From an uncultured Odoribacter sp. (GTDB taxonomy: Bacteria > Bacteroidota > Bacteroidia > Bacteroidales > Marinifilaceae), in assembly GCA_910578985.1 (NCBI GenBank), contig CAJTSF010000009.1, forward strand, positions 16,842-80,841: 64,000 nt of DNA. The letters run 5' to 3'. The notes under the pieces are model-generated. The model ran no database searches, was not told the DNA's origin, and saw nothing but the letters and a program-made list of their open reading frames with translations. Made by a program: the position numbers and the translations under genes. Below, in pieces: positions 31,201 through 41,300 of the stretch (the first letter of the stretch is position 1; each line of letters begins with the position of its first letter).

Positions 31201-31557
31201 ATAAATGCCTGTATTTAAATTGTTCCCCTCTACACTCAACGGACTAACCCAACACTCATAATCTTCTTGATAATTCTCTGCCACACAATTGCCTTCATCT
31301 TGTAAATACAAGTGATGCCATGCCTCATTGACTGCATCCTTGTGGCGAAACTTGAAAAATATATAAGCCGCGTCATAATTATAATCATCACGCCATGAAT
31401 TTTCCCAAGAAACATTGAATGTCATGGTCAATACATCTTGATTGTTCACGCTAGTTTTATCCCATACAAGATTCCCTACCCGCACGTTATTTGCATGCAG
31501 AATAGAAGACATGAATAGGCAAATCACTATAACACAACAGTATCGGCTCATATTCAA
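28273..31557 (-). CDS. Secreted FGE-like/discoidin protein with C-terminal FISUMP domain, coupled to the giant gene
   Basis: A 1,094-residue protein. The signal peptide ends ILHA/NNVRV. The SWENSWRDDYNYDA beta-domain runs to about 160 and the FGE-like domain opens at EMVYIPQGPYRLGDG (~165). An F5/8C-like insert spans ~212-342 (DPKLAVNHANDN, YWIVDFGEG, ITYFGVNA, YRLRI). The FGE-like domain resumes at GFYAMKYEISQEQYVRFLNKL and closes at RGGSFAS (~652) and SFRLGRS. An Ig-like domain with YIWYMKEEGDKHWKVL follows, then a second beta-domain, and finally FISUMP (~909-1094: VRDNEIYGTVQIGNQCWMTEN, YYTWYTA, CPAGWRLPT, SVRCVK). The stop TGA overlaps the start of the 8,480-residue gene as ATGA, the tightest linkage in the array. 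This points to a fixed expression ratio with the giant, and perhaps physical partnership, which is inference. The gap upstream (31558-31648) has a promoter-like -7 box. Confidence 0.88.
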   Translation of the reverse strand: MNMSRYCCVIVICLFMSSILHANNVRVGNLVWDKTSVNNQDVLTMTFNVSWENSWRDDYNYDAAYIFFKFRHKDAVNEAWHHLYLQDEGNCVAENYQEDYECWVSPLSVEGNNLNTGIYIFRKENGAGRNSVDVVVKWNIKQQLGVSINSSDIADNRILVSAFALEMVYIPQGPYRLGDGVSKQCFRKTWQPILEKYDVLNPSLQFRSSSTGDPKLAVNHANDNTPDESNAWVGDPGYSYWIVDFGEGSGKKITYFGVNAASHKPTYYPEDFELSGGNDPDGNTWEVLWKGSGEEVWSTNGSAYPIEKAIKVTHPGFWRCYRLRIQTMHEGYPIVKAIGMTDQELDTLWDRTVLVDGPTLLKDSVYYLGARDGETWTGYVPETFPNGYKGFYAMKYEISQEQYVRFLNKLSYQQQNGLLDGRLEQIEEGRYIFGDDKLVNYRNGVMLSMEVEGRSSVFSNNYKAEDEAGKEDDGQNIACNYMSIHDMLAYADWSGLRPLTEMEYEKMCRPLYPYMPKNGEYAWNTTRLSQAATLLDAGKSSERVTTGNANYATEGGVINGPLRCGAFTSSNSERESSGAGYWGGMELSGNLAEMYYNVNYQGLEVNKASGTGNVLSGHRTYHGDGNLTVDGHYSLQTDAWQADPKAIALRGGSFASTSEEELAVSDRTYHSGALASVNERLPYVSFRLGRSIPEQRQLESNLILENEEETGGRQNVIHTLEEVPSKYYQIEGQESENMADAICTYIWYMKEEGDKHWKVLSEEHNKDLMFRNFRKDSINVHKYYFRRKVSTPFTDSDSSSAYYAAITVEGIRWGEAEYTLPSTDYTAPFEIQVRSSVPSVFSWKYNDISLMPLQESEQISTYKPMRGHFDNHGEAGDYIITVQVNDKERKIRLKMEEAAPIYSSNQVLCGKMMKDVRDNEIYGTVQIGNQCWMTENLRFKHENAKPGYDNLALYGYYYTWYTANNNSWTSGSKQGICPAGWRLPTSTDWQTLLNTVGNDARNLKDAKYWQVYSDQAKGNNATGFSAVGTGKYYNDTPSLGYHLQQTRFWTSERTNTNDGVYIEFYYNTAGTSGIQRPVGYNWGNTEAGSVRCVK

Positions 31558-31575
31558 TATACAATACTATGGGTG

Positions 31576-31583
31576 CAAATATA
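31576..31583 (-). promoter_or_regulatory. Possible -7 box upstream of the FISUMP/giant transcription unit
   Basis: TATATTTG on the minus strand (31583-31576) fits the Bacteroidetes -7 consensus TAnnTTTG. It lies 19 bases upstream of the ATG at 31557, inside a 91-bp gap that is long for this array. I find no TTTG at the expected 19-21 base spacing further upstream, so this is half a promoter at best. The rest of the gap 31558-31648 is AT-rich with no convincing hairpin. Confidence 0.3.
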
Positions 31584-31648
31584 GCAATATTATCATTGTA
31601 TATGCTACATTTCATCGCATTTTTATCAAAATAGATAAACAAATATAT

Positions 31649-34600
31649 TTATTTAACAAAAAGCAGGGCATTATTAACATCACTCGCCCCTTCGCCGCCA
31701 TAATAACCGATATCCGATTCTTCAGGTCCCTGACCAAAACGAGGAGTTCCGGAGATTCCTAAACCGCAATCGGCTTTAATATCATTATTACTATCTCTTC
31801 CTGGTTTACAACCTGAAATAACCCCCATCGAATCAGGACCTGAAACATCTGCATCGCTATTCCCAATATAAATTATGCTCTCTTTAAAAGCAGAGCCATT
31901 AATCCATGGAAAATCCTCATAAGTAGCGCCATTCAAAAATTGGATCTGAAATCCCTGATAAGCCGTTGTAGTCCTCAAATTCGGAAAATTCGCTAATGCC
32001 GACATAAAAAAAGTCGATAAAGGAACGGAAGCAAATGTACCGTTCAACTTTCTTCCGACAGTTTTAAATGCTTTGTCGTCTTTACGCATCGTCTTAAACA
32101 TTAATGTATCAACGGGGAAAGTTGACCATAAGCGACTTTTCGCATCCGCAAAATTACGAATGTTTGTTGCATCTCCAAATGTTGTTGTATCCGTCCATTT
32201 ATCCTTAGAGGTTATCCAAGATTTCTCATCGTTATTAGAAAATTTACCTGCTAACATCCATCCACCTCCACTTGTTTCCATATCACAATAAACATCGAAA
32301 GGCTCGATTGGACCGTCTGGACCGTCTGGATCTATCCGATATACTCCACTTCCTATAGCTCCTTCATATTTATAAGGGGCTGTTGGATAACGGTACTCTT
32401 GTGCAGAACGGGCAAAAGTGCCATCTGCCCACGAACGATATTTTCCATTAAATACAATAGCTTTTCGTGACAACAACACCATTGTTTCAGATGAAGTTTC
32501 CGAATCCGCATAGCCGGTAATAACTTTGCGTTTCAAAGTATAATTTTGAGTGATACGTGTATCTTCTGCAAATCCTTTCAACACAAAATCAGCATTATTT
32601 TCCCCTTCCAATACTTTCCAAGCTCCGCCTTCCTCTTTCATATACCATATATAGGTATACATCCCTACAATACCTTCCGGCTTATTCCCTTTAATCATAT
32701 AACTCCTCATGCTGTTATCCAACAAATCGGATGCTTCCCCTCCCTCTGTACTTTCTCCGTTTTCCAATAACAAAACGGATTTCAACTCTTCTTGCTCTGG
32801 CACGGAATGACCAAGTCGAAAGGTTACCGTACTGTCACGGTCATATACGGTTGGTATGACATTACCGAATCGAGAACGGTCAGACACCGCCAATCGTGCA
32901 GAACCATCTGCAAAACTCCCTCCCCGCAAAGCAAGGAATGCCGGCGTTGCCGACCAATATTTACTACTACCTGCAACTCCGTCATATCTTCCGTTAATAT
33001 CCAAGCGTCCATCGCCGTGAGCTGTAATATGTGCTGCTCCATTCATACCACCCGAGACTATATTTAATCCATTAGGATTGTTGGCATTATAATACATCTC
33101 AGACAAATTACCGCTTAATTCCATTACTCCCGAATACCCGGCTCCTGTATGTTGCCGGGTAGCGTGATTGATCTGTGAAGTGGCAAAGGCTCCACAACGC
33201 AAAGGTCCACCCAAAGTATTGTCGTAATTGGCATTTCCACGCGCAGGATGTTCACTTGTCGTTCCTGCAGTAGTACCCAAATCAACGGCAGGTTCGATTT
33301 TTGTTGAATTCCAGGCATATTCTCTTGCCGAAGGGATATAAGGAAAACCGGGACGCGCCATTTTCTCATATTCCATCTCTGTGAGAGGACGCAAACCTGC
33401 CCAATCGGCATAAGCAAGCATATCTGCCATATTCATATAATTACAAGCAATGTTGCCTCCGGCAGCATCCCAACCAATATTAGGCATCAAATTACAAGTA
33501 AATACAGCGGATTTATTAGGAATTTTTGTGGCCAATATAATACCGTTTCGAAAAGAAACTTGATGAGTTTCTCCAAAAATATAATCTCCCTCTTGTAATT
33601 GATCCAGTAAGCCATTCAAAATGGTATTTTGTTGACGATAAGATAGTTTATTTAAAAAACGGACATATTGCTCTTGGCTGATTTCATATTTCATCGCATA
33701 AAAACCACGATAACCGTTAGGGAAAGAAGCTGGAATATTTCCGGTCCATACGGAACCGTCTGCTGCACCCAAACCTCTTAAAGTATCTTTTTTAGTTATA
33801 GGGCTATCGATTAATACTGAAGGATCGACCAACGTATTCAAATCCCTGTCGCTCATGGCAATCGAAGATATCATAGGCACACCGCGCTGCATGCCGTCAA
33901 TTTCTATCATGTAACTTCGAAAAGCCTTCGTGTTAGGTACAGCGATAGCTTTTTGAACAGGATAGGCATCATCCGCCATAATCCAATTACCACTTCCTGT
34001 TCCGGTCCATAATAAAGTCCATTGCGTATTGGCATCATCCGGATCGTTTTTCCCTAAAAGACTAAACTTCAATGGTATATAAGCTGGCTGATGTTTATAT
34101 CCATTCACTCCGAACCACTTGACAACCTTTGCATTCCCTTCTCCAAAATCAACTCGCCACCAAGATTTTCCCTCTCCACCCGTCCAAACACTGGCAGTCG
34201 ATGCAGTATTGTCATTCAATCGATCCGCGGCTACTTCCGGCTTACTCCCCGTCGAAGAAGCATAAGTATATGTCGTATTCAATAAATCATATTCGGCTTC
34301 TATGGGAAACCATTTTCGACAAAATGATTTTTCCGAGACTCCGTCTCCAATACGGTACGCTCCACGTGGTACATACACCATCTCTATGGCATGTGCTGCT
34401 ATTTCAACCTGGCTGTATAAAAAATTATCAGCAGTCAGACCAACTCCCCATTGGTTTTTTATATTCCAAGATACCTCTAACTTGACACGATTATCACCTG
34501 CACTTTTAGTTTTCCTGTACAGAAACATGCCAACATTCAAATTCTGTCCTTCAACACTCAAAGGACTTAGCCAATAATCCATCTCGACATTACCACTGAC

Positions 34601-34894
34601 TTGGTGCCCATCGTCCAATAAATAAAGATGATTCCACTCTTTGGCAGGAGATTCAGCATCCGATTCTTTTAGTTTGAACTTAAAAAACAGATAAACGGCA
34701 TCATGATTATAATCGTCTCTCCATGAATTATCCCAACTCACAATCATAGACATTTTCAAAACATCCGAACTCCCTCCGCTGACAGAAGCTGCATTCCAAG
34801 TCAAACTATCCACCCGCACATGATTTGCCAACATCTTGATTGGAACCAAAATGATAAACACTATAAGTACAAGAAAACTTCTTCTTTTCATCAT
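31649..34894 (-). CDS. Secreted FGE-like/discoidin protein with C-terminal fibrinogen-like YCDxxxxGGGW domain
   Basis: A 1,081-residue protein with signal peptide ending KMLA/NHVRV. The FGE-like domain opens at EMVYVPRGAYRIGDG (~173) and closes at RGGSFAD (~655). The F5/8C-like insert shows KPEVAADRLNDN, WWRVDFGEG and VKWFGVNG. After the Ig-like YIWYMKEEGGAWKVL domain, the C-terminal ~265 residues begin YRSWADGTFARSAQEYRYP. They contain SGVYRIDPDG and VYCDMETSGGGW, an exact match to the bacterial fibrinogen-like YCDxxxxGGGW signature, which is related to fibrinogen and intelectin lectin heads. The protein ends NALLFVK. The acidic SDADVSGPDS region resembles the calcium-site area of such heads, but I cannot assign ligands. 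The start follows the upstream stop by 2 bp, and either of two adjacent ATGs could be used. This is the second gene of a likely two-gene unit driven from near 38300. Confidence 0.88.
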   Translation of the reverse strand: MMKRRSFLVLIVFIILVPIKMLANHVRVDSLTWNAASVSGGSSDVLKMSMIVSWDNSWRDDYNHDAVYLFFKFKLKESDAESPAKEWNHLYLLDDGHQVSGNVEMDYWLSPLSVEGQNLNVGMFLYRKTKSAGDNRVKLEVSWNIKNQWGVGLTADNFLYSQVEIAAHAIEMVYVPRGAYRIGDGVSEKSFCRKWFPIEAEYDLLNTTYTYASSTGSKPEVAADRLNDNTASTASVWTGGEGKSWWRVDFGEGNAKVVKWFGVNGYKHQPAYIPLKFSLLGKNDPDDANTQWTLLWTGTGSGNWIMADDAYPVQKAIAVPNTKAFRSYMIEIDGMQRGVPMISSIAMSDRDLNTLVDPSVLIDSPITKKDTLRGLGAADGSVWTGNIPASFPNGYRGFYAMKYEISQEQYVRFLNKLSYRQQNTILNGLLDQLQEGDYIFGETHQVSFRNGIILATKIPNKSAVFTCNLMPNIGWDAAGGNIACNYMNMADMLAYADWAGLRPLTEMEYEKMARPGFPYIPSAREYAWNSTKIEPAVDLGTTAGTTSEHPARGNANYDNTLGGPLRCGAFATSQINHATRQHTGAGYSGVMELSGNLSEMYYNANNPNGLNIVSGGMNGAAHITAHGDGRLDINGRYDGVAGSSKYWSATPAFLALRGGSFADGSARLAVSDRSRFGNVIPTVYDRDSTVTFRLGHSVPEQEELKSVLLLENGESTEGGEASDLLDNSMRSYMIKGNKPEGIVGMYTYIWYMKEEGGAWKVLEGENNADFVLKGFAEDTRITQNYTLKRKVITGYADSETSSETMVLLSRKAIVFNGKYRSWADGTFARSAQEYRYPTAPYKYEGAIGSGVYRIDPDGPDGPIEPFDVYCDMETSGGGWMLAGKFSNNDEKSWITSKDKWTDTTTFGDATNIRNFADAKSRLWSTFPVDTLMFKTMRKDDKAFKTVGRKLNGTFASVPLSTFFMSALANFPNLRTTTAYQGFQIQFLNGATYEDFPWINGSAFKESIIYIGNSDADVSGPDSMGVISGCKPGRDSNNDIKADCGLGISGTPRFGQGPEESDIGYYGGEGASDVNNALLFVK

Positions 34895-34896
34895 GA

Positions 34897-37800
34897 CTAT
34901 TGCAATGTTATCAAAATATATCCGTCCCCACTATTATTTGCGCCGTTAGACATTCCTCCTTTTTTTATGTAAGTTGTATTGATATACCCCGAACCGCCGC
35001 CGCCTGCAGAAGCACAAGCATTTATTCCACCACCGCCACCGTAATATCCGCCACCGCCACCGCCACCGTGACCGAGGGCAGTTCCTCCTATACCTAAATT
35101 ACCTCCATATCCGGCTGCGCTCTGAGAACCTCCCTTGCCATAGGTTCCGCTTGCCGAAGTACCATTACCTCCGGTACTCCCCCCTCCCGCACCGCCGTGC
35201 CCCGTATGTGAAGCACCACCGCCACCTCCTGCAATGAGTATCCTCTTCTCTAAATTACTATTCCAAACACCGTTTACGGTACGAATATCTGTTGCTCCTC
35301 CACCTCCTCTATACGAAGGTGCATTCCCTCCTCCATTCCATCCTCCCGTAGCATTGGCTGTTGTTTTTCCGACATACAAATAATAAAGCGTATTGCCGGT
35401 CACCGTCATGGAACCGCCGGCATATCCACCGGCCCCGCCACTATATCCCCCATAGCTCCCCCCTTTGGCTCCATAGCACTGCACCGTATAAGTACCTGGA
35501 TATAAACGTATCGACTGAACATTTCCTGTCGCATTGATCCGACGTGTATTTTCTCGAACTCGTTTTTTATAAATCACACTAGGATACAAAGTACATTTTA
35601 AAGTAACTATCACATTACAGTAGGTTGAATTCAAACCGCTGATAATTCCGGTCTTCGGATCAATCTGCAATCCTTCATAAACCCTATCGAATCCCCACTC
35701 ATGAGGGATAGTTGCATCCCACACACAAGTCACTTGATGGGTATCATTAACATAGTCGAATCGTTCTATTGTACTTGCAAACGGTTCTGTAATCAAATTC
35801 ACACCATATTGAGAAGAAAGTTCCGAATCCGTAAAAGGAGTAAATACTTTCCGCCGGAACTTGAAATTCAGGCTACTCACCGAATTGGATATTGAGTCAT
35901 AACGAAATTTATCAAAATAAAGATCACGGTTGGTTTGTCCTTCCATCACTTTCATCTCGCCATTACTCTCGGAACTATACCAAATATAGCTGATTAGCCC
36001 GCCTTGAGGATTCTCCGGTTTATTACCCCTGATAATATAAGATGCCCCTTCTAAAAAAAACTCACTCAAGTCGCGAGTCCCTTCTGTACTGGAATCTTGC
36101 TCGGAAATCAACCATGATACTAATTGCGGAAAAACAGGTCCCGTTCGCCCTAAACGGAAAGAAACGGAAGAATCTCGTTCTGTAGGTCCTTTAAAATAAT
36201 TGGTAAACCAGGTTCGGTCGGAAGTCTCCAATTCTGTCTTTGGTGAGGCAAAACTTCCTCCCCGTACGGCGATAGCTTCATGATCTTCCGACCAATATTT
36301 TGCCTTAGCCCCATTATATTGCCCGTCATCATCCAATTTCCCATCTCCATGTGAAGTGTCATGCCCCGTCACAACATTTCCATCTCCACGCTCTGCCACC
36401 AACGTCAATCCTCTCTTATTGACATTATAATACATTTCCGCTAGATTTCCGGACAAATCCATACAGCCCCAGAAAGCGGCACCGCTATTTTCCAACTTGG
36501 GATTATCTGATCGGGCGAATGCACCGACTCGCAGCGGACCTCGCTTAGGACTTCCCCAATTGGCATTTCCATTGACTGCCTGCTCGTTATCTGTCCCTGA
36601 ATAATCGATATTTGCAGGTTGCTCCAATAAAGTTGTTCCCCAGGCATACCCTCCTCGGACAGGTAACTCCGGATAAAAAGGCCTGCACATTTTTTCATAT
36701 TCCATCTCACTTAACGGACGTAAACAAGTCCAATCGGCATAAGCCAACATATCCCTCATGCTTAAATAATTGCAAGCGATATTCTCTCCGTCTTCCTCCT
36801 CATTCGGCACCCCATTGGCGTTCAAATCGCAAGCAAATACTGCCGGCCAGTCATTGGCTAATTTTGTCACTAATATAACGCCGTTACGCGCATTAGGTAT
36901 ATCCTTATCTCCATATACGAAATTCCCTTCCTGCAAGTCGCCTAAACGATTGTCTAACAGATTATTTTGTTGGCGGAAAGTCAATTTGTTTAAAAAACGG
37001 ACATACTGGTCCTGACTGATTTCATACTTCATCGCATAAAATCCGCTATAACCGTTAGGAAAGGTGGCAGGCAACTTTCCCGTTGCCCAATTTGTACTGT
37101 CTGCAGCTCCCAATTTCCGCATAGAATCGATTTCCGTTTCAGGACTGTCGATTAAAACACTATAATCAATCAAAGAGGTTAAATCCTTTTCGGTCATTCC
37201 GATAGTTGAAATAACAGGCACTCCTGTATTCATCGCGAATATATACAGTTTGTACGCCCTGTATTGACCGGCATTAGTCACTGGAATTGCTTTTTCCGCC
37301 GGATAAGCATCCATCGAATTCATCCAATATTCTTTTCCGGCTCCCGACCAAACGGTATCCCATCGGGCTTCGGGAACATCCGGGTTGTTGGACGCCAACA
37401 AGGCAAAACGAGTAGGATAATTTTGAGAGTTTTTAGCACAATTCACTCCGAAATAGCGAATATGCTTCGCATTCCCCGCTCCAAAATCGATAGACCACCA
37501 CCAAGGTCCGTCACCGGTTCCTGTCCATTCACTCAATGCATTACCGGTATTGTCATTGACACGGTCAGCTGCATAAACTGCCGTTGAATCCGTTAAACCG
37601 TTGGATGACTCCAATTTATAAGAAGAACTGACAATATCATATTGCGCCAAAATCGGAAAAGCTTTTTTTCTAAAACCTTTATTGGCTACTCCGTCTCCTA
37701 TCCGAAAAGCACCGCGTGGAATATAAACCATTTCAATCGCGTGCCCCACGATTTGCACATCGCCATTACGAATATCATCGGTCGTCAATTGTTTGGATAC

Positions 37801-38259
37801 AATTTGATTGGTCACATTCCAAGTTACCTGCATTCGCACGGAGTCCGTTGCATATACGCCATTGTTTTTCCGATAAATATAAACACCTGTGTTAAAATCG
37901 GTTCCTGCACTACTTAAGGGACTTAACCAAAAATCATAATCGTCTTGAAAATCTTCTAAAATCTTATTCCCTTCCTGAGTTAAAAATAAATGATTCCACT
38001 CTTCTGCTCGTACGGCATTAGGCTCTTCTTTACGCCTAAATTTAAAAAAGACATAAGCAGCATCATAATTATAATCGTCACGCCATGAATTTTCCCATAC
38101 GACGGAAAATCTCATGGTAAGACGAGTCTCTCCTACTCCAACCGAAGTAGCAACATATTCAACAGAATCAATCCGAATACGATTCGCATGAACATAAAAA
38201 GAGGAAAATAACAATGACACAAACGTCAGAAAAGTATATAAAACCCTCATACTTAACAT
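34897..38259 (-). CDS. Secreted FGE-like/discoidin protein with C-terminal ALK-like glycine-rich domain (1)
   Basis: A 1,120-residue protein with signal peptide ending YVHA/NRIRI. The FGE-like domain opens at ~175 (EMVYIPRGAFRIGDG), with the discoidin-like insert at ~220-353 (YAADRVNDN, WWWSIDFGAG, IRYFGVNC) and closure at RGGSFAS (~665). The Ig-like domain has SYIWYSSESNGEMKVMEG. A putative-Ig (He_PIG-like) domain follows at ~825-900, recognisable by GLQIDPKTGIISGL. The last ~215 residues are a glycine-rich domain (PF12810-like, as in the ALK/LTK ectodomain) with CYGAKGGSYGG, LYVGK, GGWNGGG, ATDIRT and ILIAGGGGGAS, and a final GYILITLQ. Glycine codons form GGC/GGT-rich tracts at 34990-35240. 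It is the first gene after the best promoter in the array, so the start at 38259 with a leader of about 35 bases fits. An internal ATG three codons in is an alternative. Confidence 0.88.
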   Translation of the reverse strand: MLSMRVLYTFLTFVSLLFSSFYVHANRIRIDSVEYVATSVGVGETRLTMRFSVVWENSWRDDYNYDAAYVFFKFRRKEEPNAVRAEEWNHLFLTQEGNKILEDFQDDYDFWLSPLSSAGTDFNTGVYIYRKNNGVYATDSVRMQVTWNVTNQIVSKQLTTDDIRNGDVQIVGHAIEMVYIPRGAFRIGDGVANKGFRKKAFPILAQYDIVSSSYKLESSNGLTDSTAVYAADRVNDNTGNALSEWTGTGDGPWWWSIDFGAGNAKHIRYFGVNCAKNSQNYPTRFALLASNNPDVPEARWDTVWSGAGKEYWMNSMDAYPAEKAIPVTNAGQYRAYKLYIFAMNTGVPVISTIGMTEKDLTSLIDYSVLIDSPETEIDSMRKLGAADSTNWATGKLPATFPNGYSGFYAMKYEISQDQYVRFLNKLTFRQQNNLLDNRLGDLQEGNFVYGDKDIPNARNGVILVTKLANDWPAVFACDLNANGVPNEEEDGENIACNYLSMRDMLAYADWTCLRPLSEMEYEKMCRPFYPELPVRGGYAWGTTLLEQPANIDYSGTDNEQAVNGNANWGSPKRGPLRVGAFARSDNPKLENSGAAFWGCMDLSGNLAEMYYNVNKRGLTLVAERGDGNVVTGHDTSHGDGKLDDDGQYNGAKAKYWSEDHEAIAVRGGSFASPKTELETSDRTWFTNYFKGPTERDSSVSFRLGRTGPVFPQLVSWLISEQDSSTEGTRDLSEFFLEGASYIIRGNKPENPQGGLISYIWYSSESNGEMKVMEGQTNRDLYFDKFRYDSISNSVSSLNFKFRRKVFTPFTDSELSSQYGVNLITEPFASTIERFDYVNDTHQVTCVWDATIPHEWGFDRVYEGLQIDPKTGIISGLNSTYCNVIVTLKCTLYPSVIYKKRVRENTRRINATGNVQSIRLYPGTYTVQCYGAKGGSYGGYSGGAGGYAGGSMTVTGNTLYYLYVGKTTANATGGWNGGGNAPSYRGGGGATDIRTVNGVWNSNLEKRILIAGGGGGASHTGHGGAGGGSTGGNGTSASGTYGKGGSQSAAGYGGNLGIGGTALGHGGGGGGGYYGGGGGINACASAGGGGSGYINTTYIKKGGMSNGANNSGDGYILITLQ

Positions 38260-38299
38260 CTTTTCATTATATGCCAGCCAATATCATTCTGCAATTACG

Positions 38300-38330
38300 C
38301 AAAAATATACATATTCGACAAAAGAACAAA
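38300..38330 (-). promoter_or_regulatory. Canonical Bacteroidetes promoter inside the array
   Basis: On the minus strand TTTG (38330-38327), then exactly 19 bases, then TATTTTTG (38307-38300) match the TTTG-N19-TAnnTTTG consensus at every fixed position. Transcription would begin near 38293, about 34 bases before the ATG at 38259. The site lies in the 92-bp gap 38260-38351, one of only four gaps over 80 bp in the array. No strong terminator is visible for the upstream gene, so read-through from upstream may add to this promoter. Confidence 0.6.
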
Positions 38331-38351
38331 ATAATATTTAGCCAAAAAATC

Positions 38352-41300
38352 TTATTTTAGGGTAATGCGAATATGACCGTTTCCATAATGTCCTGTTTCG
38401 TTTCCTCCATTAATGGCAGGCATGCTTTTATACCCGGCTATGGCACGTCCGCCGGATAACCAATAAGAACCGCCGCCACCGCCATGAAAAGGACTGTTGT
38501 GATTTCCGCCGGAACCGCCGGTATAACCACCTCCGCCACCACCGCCACCGGAATTACCATGCGTAGAAGCTCCGCCTCCAAAACCACCGGAAGCACTTGA
38601 ATAATTGGTACCGGCAACAGCCGTACCGCCATTGACAAAAGCGACTCCCGGACGTCCGTAATTGCCTTGACCGCCATTGGATAACAAACCGCCGCCGCCG
38701 CATGCCCCGGAGACGGTATTTCCGGAACCACCTTGCCCTACTCCAACTGCACTACAAGCAGCATGTCTCCCTCCATAATTGGAAGCTTGTCCGTATGCAT
38801 AATAATATGTCGCCCCCGTTACGGCTTGATTATATTGATTACCGCCGCCGCCGCCGCCGATACAAATTGGCGTATTGGTCCCGGCAACCACAAAACTACC
38901 GCCACCACCGCCGCCGGCAGAATTTCCCCATCCCCCCTGCATTCCAACCAGTATGGAAATATCGGTCGCTTCTGCTGCAACATAAGGACTCATCGCATAA
39001 GCCCCTTTCAAAGACAAAGCAATTGTTTTGGCTCCACCGCTCGCCCCCCAACATTCAATCTGATAACTCCCTGCAGTAAGTTTCAGCTTGCGGATATTTC
39101 CGTTTACGGCAGTATAGTCTCTCACGGTTTCTTTCACCTGCTTTTTGTAAATAATATCAGGGCTCTGCAACGAAACCAACGTAACTGTCACATTACAGGT
39201 CGTAGCATTCAAGCCGCTGATAACTCCGGTCTGTTCATCGATACTCAAACCGGGATAAGGTTTATCGAATCCCCAACGGTGAGGAATGGAAATATCCCAA
39301 TTGGACTTCACCTGATAAGTATCGGTCGAATAACGGAACGTCTCTATGTCGGAATCAAACGGATTGGTGATTAAGTAAATCATGTTCTCAGAAGAAGTTT
39401 CCGAATCGGTATAAGGAGTAATCACCTTGCGCTTGAATATCATATTCATACCTCGGTTCTGGCTCAAACTGGTATTATTTTTGTATTTATTAAAATACAA
39501 CCCTTGATTCACTTCCCCCTCGAGCACCTTCATTTCGCCTCCGCTCTCTGAACTATACCAGATATAACTGATTGCCCCTCCTTGCGGATTTTCTGGCACA
39601 TTCCCTCGGACGACATAAATCCCGTTTGCCAGAAAAAAATCATTACACATCCCGTCTTTTGTGGTGGTTTCGCTTTCTGAAATCAACCACGAATCCAATT
39701 CTGCAAATGTCGGAGCGGTACGTCCCAAGCGAAAAGTGACAGAAGAATCCCGCTGCGTACTGGCTTCAAATCTTCCTGTAAACCACGTCCGGTCCGCAAC
39801 AGACAATTCGGAAAGTTCTGAAGCATAACTGCCGCCACGTATCCCAAACATCTCCATATCTTCCCCCCATTGTTTGGAGGCGACTCCATTATATGAACCG
39901 TCGCCGTCTAACATTCCGTCGCCATGGGCAGTTTGGTGATTGGTTCGGATACCGGCATCTCCGGATAAAGAATCCGAAAGCAACAATTCCAATCCCAAAT
40001 GATTGACATTGTAATAAATTTCTGCCAGATTGCCGGAAAGATCCATACATCCCCAATACCCGGCACCGCTCATCTCCATGGACGGATCGGTAGTGCGAGC
40101 AAACGCTCCTACCTTTACCGGATAATCCAGCACTTGATTTCCATTGGCATACCCCTGGCTTGCCCACTCATCTTCTCGTCCGGTAACATTGATTTGTGGA
40201 TTCACCCAATTCGTTGTACCCCACGCATACCCCATTCGTTCCGGGAAGGCAGGATATAGTGGACGGCACATTTTTTCATATTCCATTTCGCTTAGAGGAC
40301 GCAAACAAGCCCAATCTGCATAAGCCAACATATCATCGATGCTGATATAATTGCAAGCAATATTCATCCCGTCGTCTGCCTCGCTTGATATATGATTGCC
40401 ATTCAAATCGCATCCGAAAACCGCAGGCATCCCTTTAATTTTAACGGCAAGAATTATTCCGTTACGATGGTTTGCCTGTTCTTTATCACCGAAAATATAA
40501 TCTCCCTCTTCTAAATCGTCCAAGACGCCATTCAACAATCCGTTCTGTTGCTCATAAGTCAATTTATTCAAAAAACCGACATATTGTTCTTGGCTCAGTT
40601 CGTATTTCATCGCATAAAAAGCAGAATATCCATTAGGGAAAGTAGCTGGAATTTTCCCGTCCGTCCAAACTGTTCCATCCCCGGCTCCCAAATGCCGCAT
40701 GGAATCTTTGGTTGTGACAGGACTATCAATGAGCACGCTGTAATCGACCAGATCATCCAAATTAGCCTCCGTCATGCCAATAGAAGAAACCAACGGAAAA
40801 CCGGCTGTCATACCTTCGATACGCAACCGGTAAACCCTGTATTTCCCGGTTTTTTCCAATCTCAATGCTTTTTCAATCGGATAAGCATCTTTGGGTACGA
40901 TCCAGTTCCCTTGACCGGCGCCTCTCCAAAGTCTATCCCAAACCGGATTGGTCACATCGGGATCTTTTGAACCCTCCAACACAAAATAAGTAGGGATATA
41001 AGTCGGTTGCCGTTTAGAGGCATTGACTCCGAAATAAGTGATTTCTTTCTCATTTCCTCTTCCGAAATCGATTTGCCACCACCATGAAGTCTCACCCTCC
41101 CCCGACCAGTCGCTCAACACACGGTTGCTATTATCGTTGATACGGTCTGCTGCCAATTTAGGATCTCCGATAGAGGCACTGAATTCATAATCGGTAGTCA
41201 CGATATCGTATTCTTCCAACAGGGGAAAAGCCAGCTTTCGGAATCCCCGATTGGAAATGCCATCACCGATACGGTAAGCGCCACGGGGAATATATACCAT

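Noticed and set aside
38466..38930. Repetitive ccg/cca-gcc DNA that could look like a CRISPR or satellite
   Set aside because: The tracts are in-frame glycine codons of the Gly-rich domain. There is no fixed repeat-spacer period, and similar tracts recur at 34990-35240, 42000-42360 and 45430-45730 in the paralogs.
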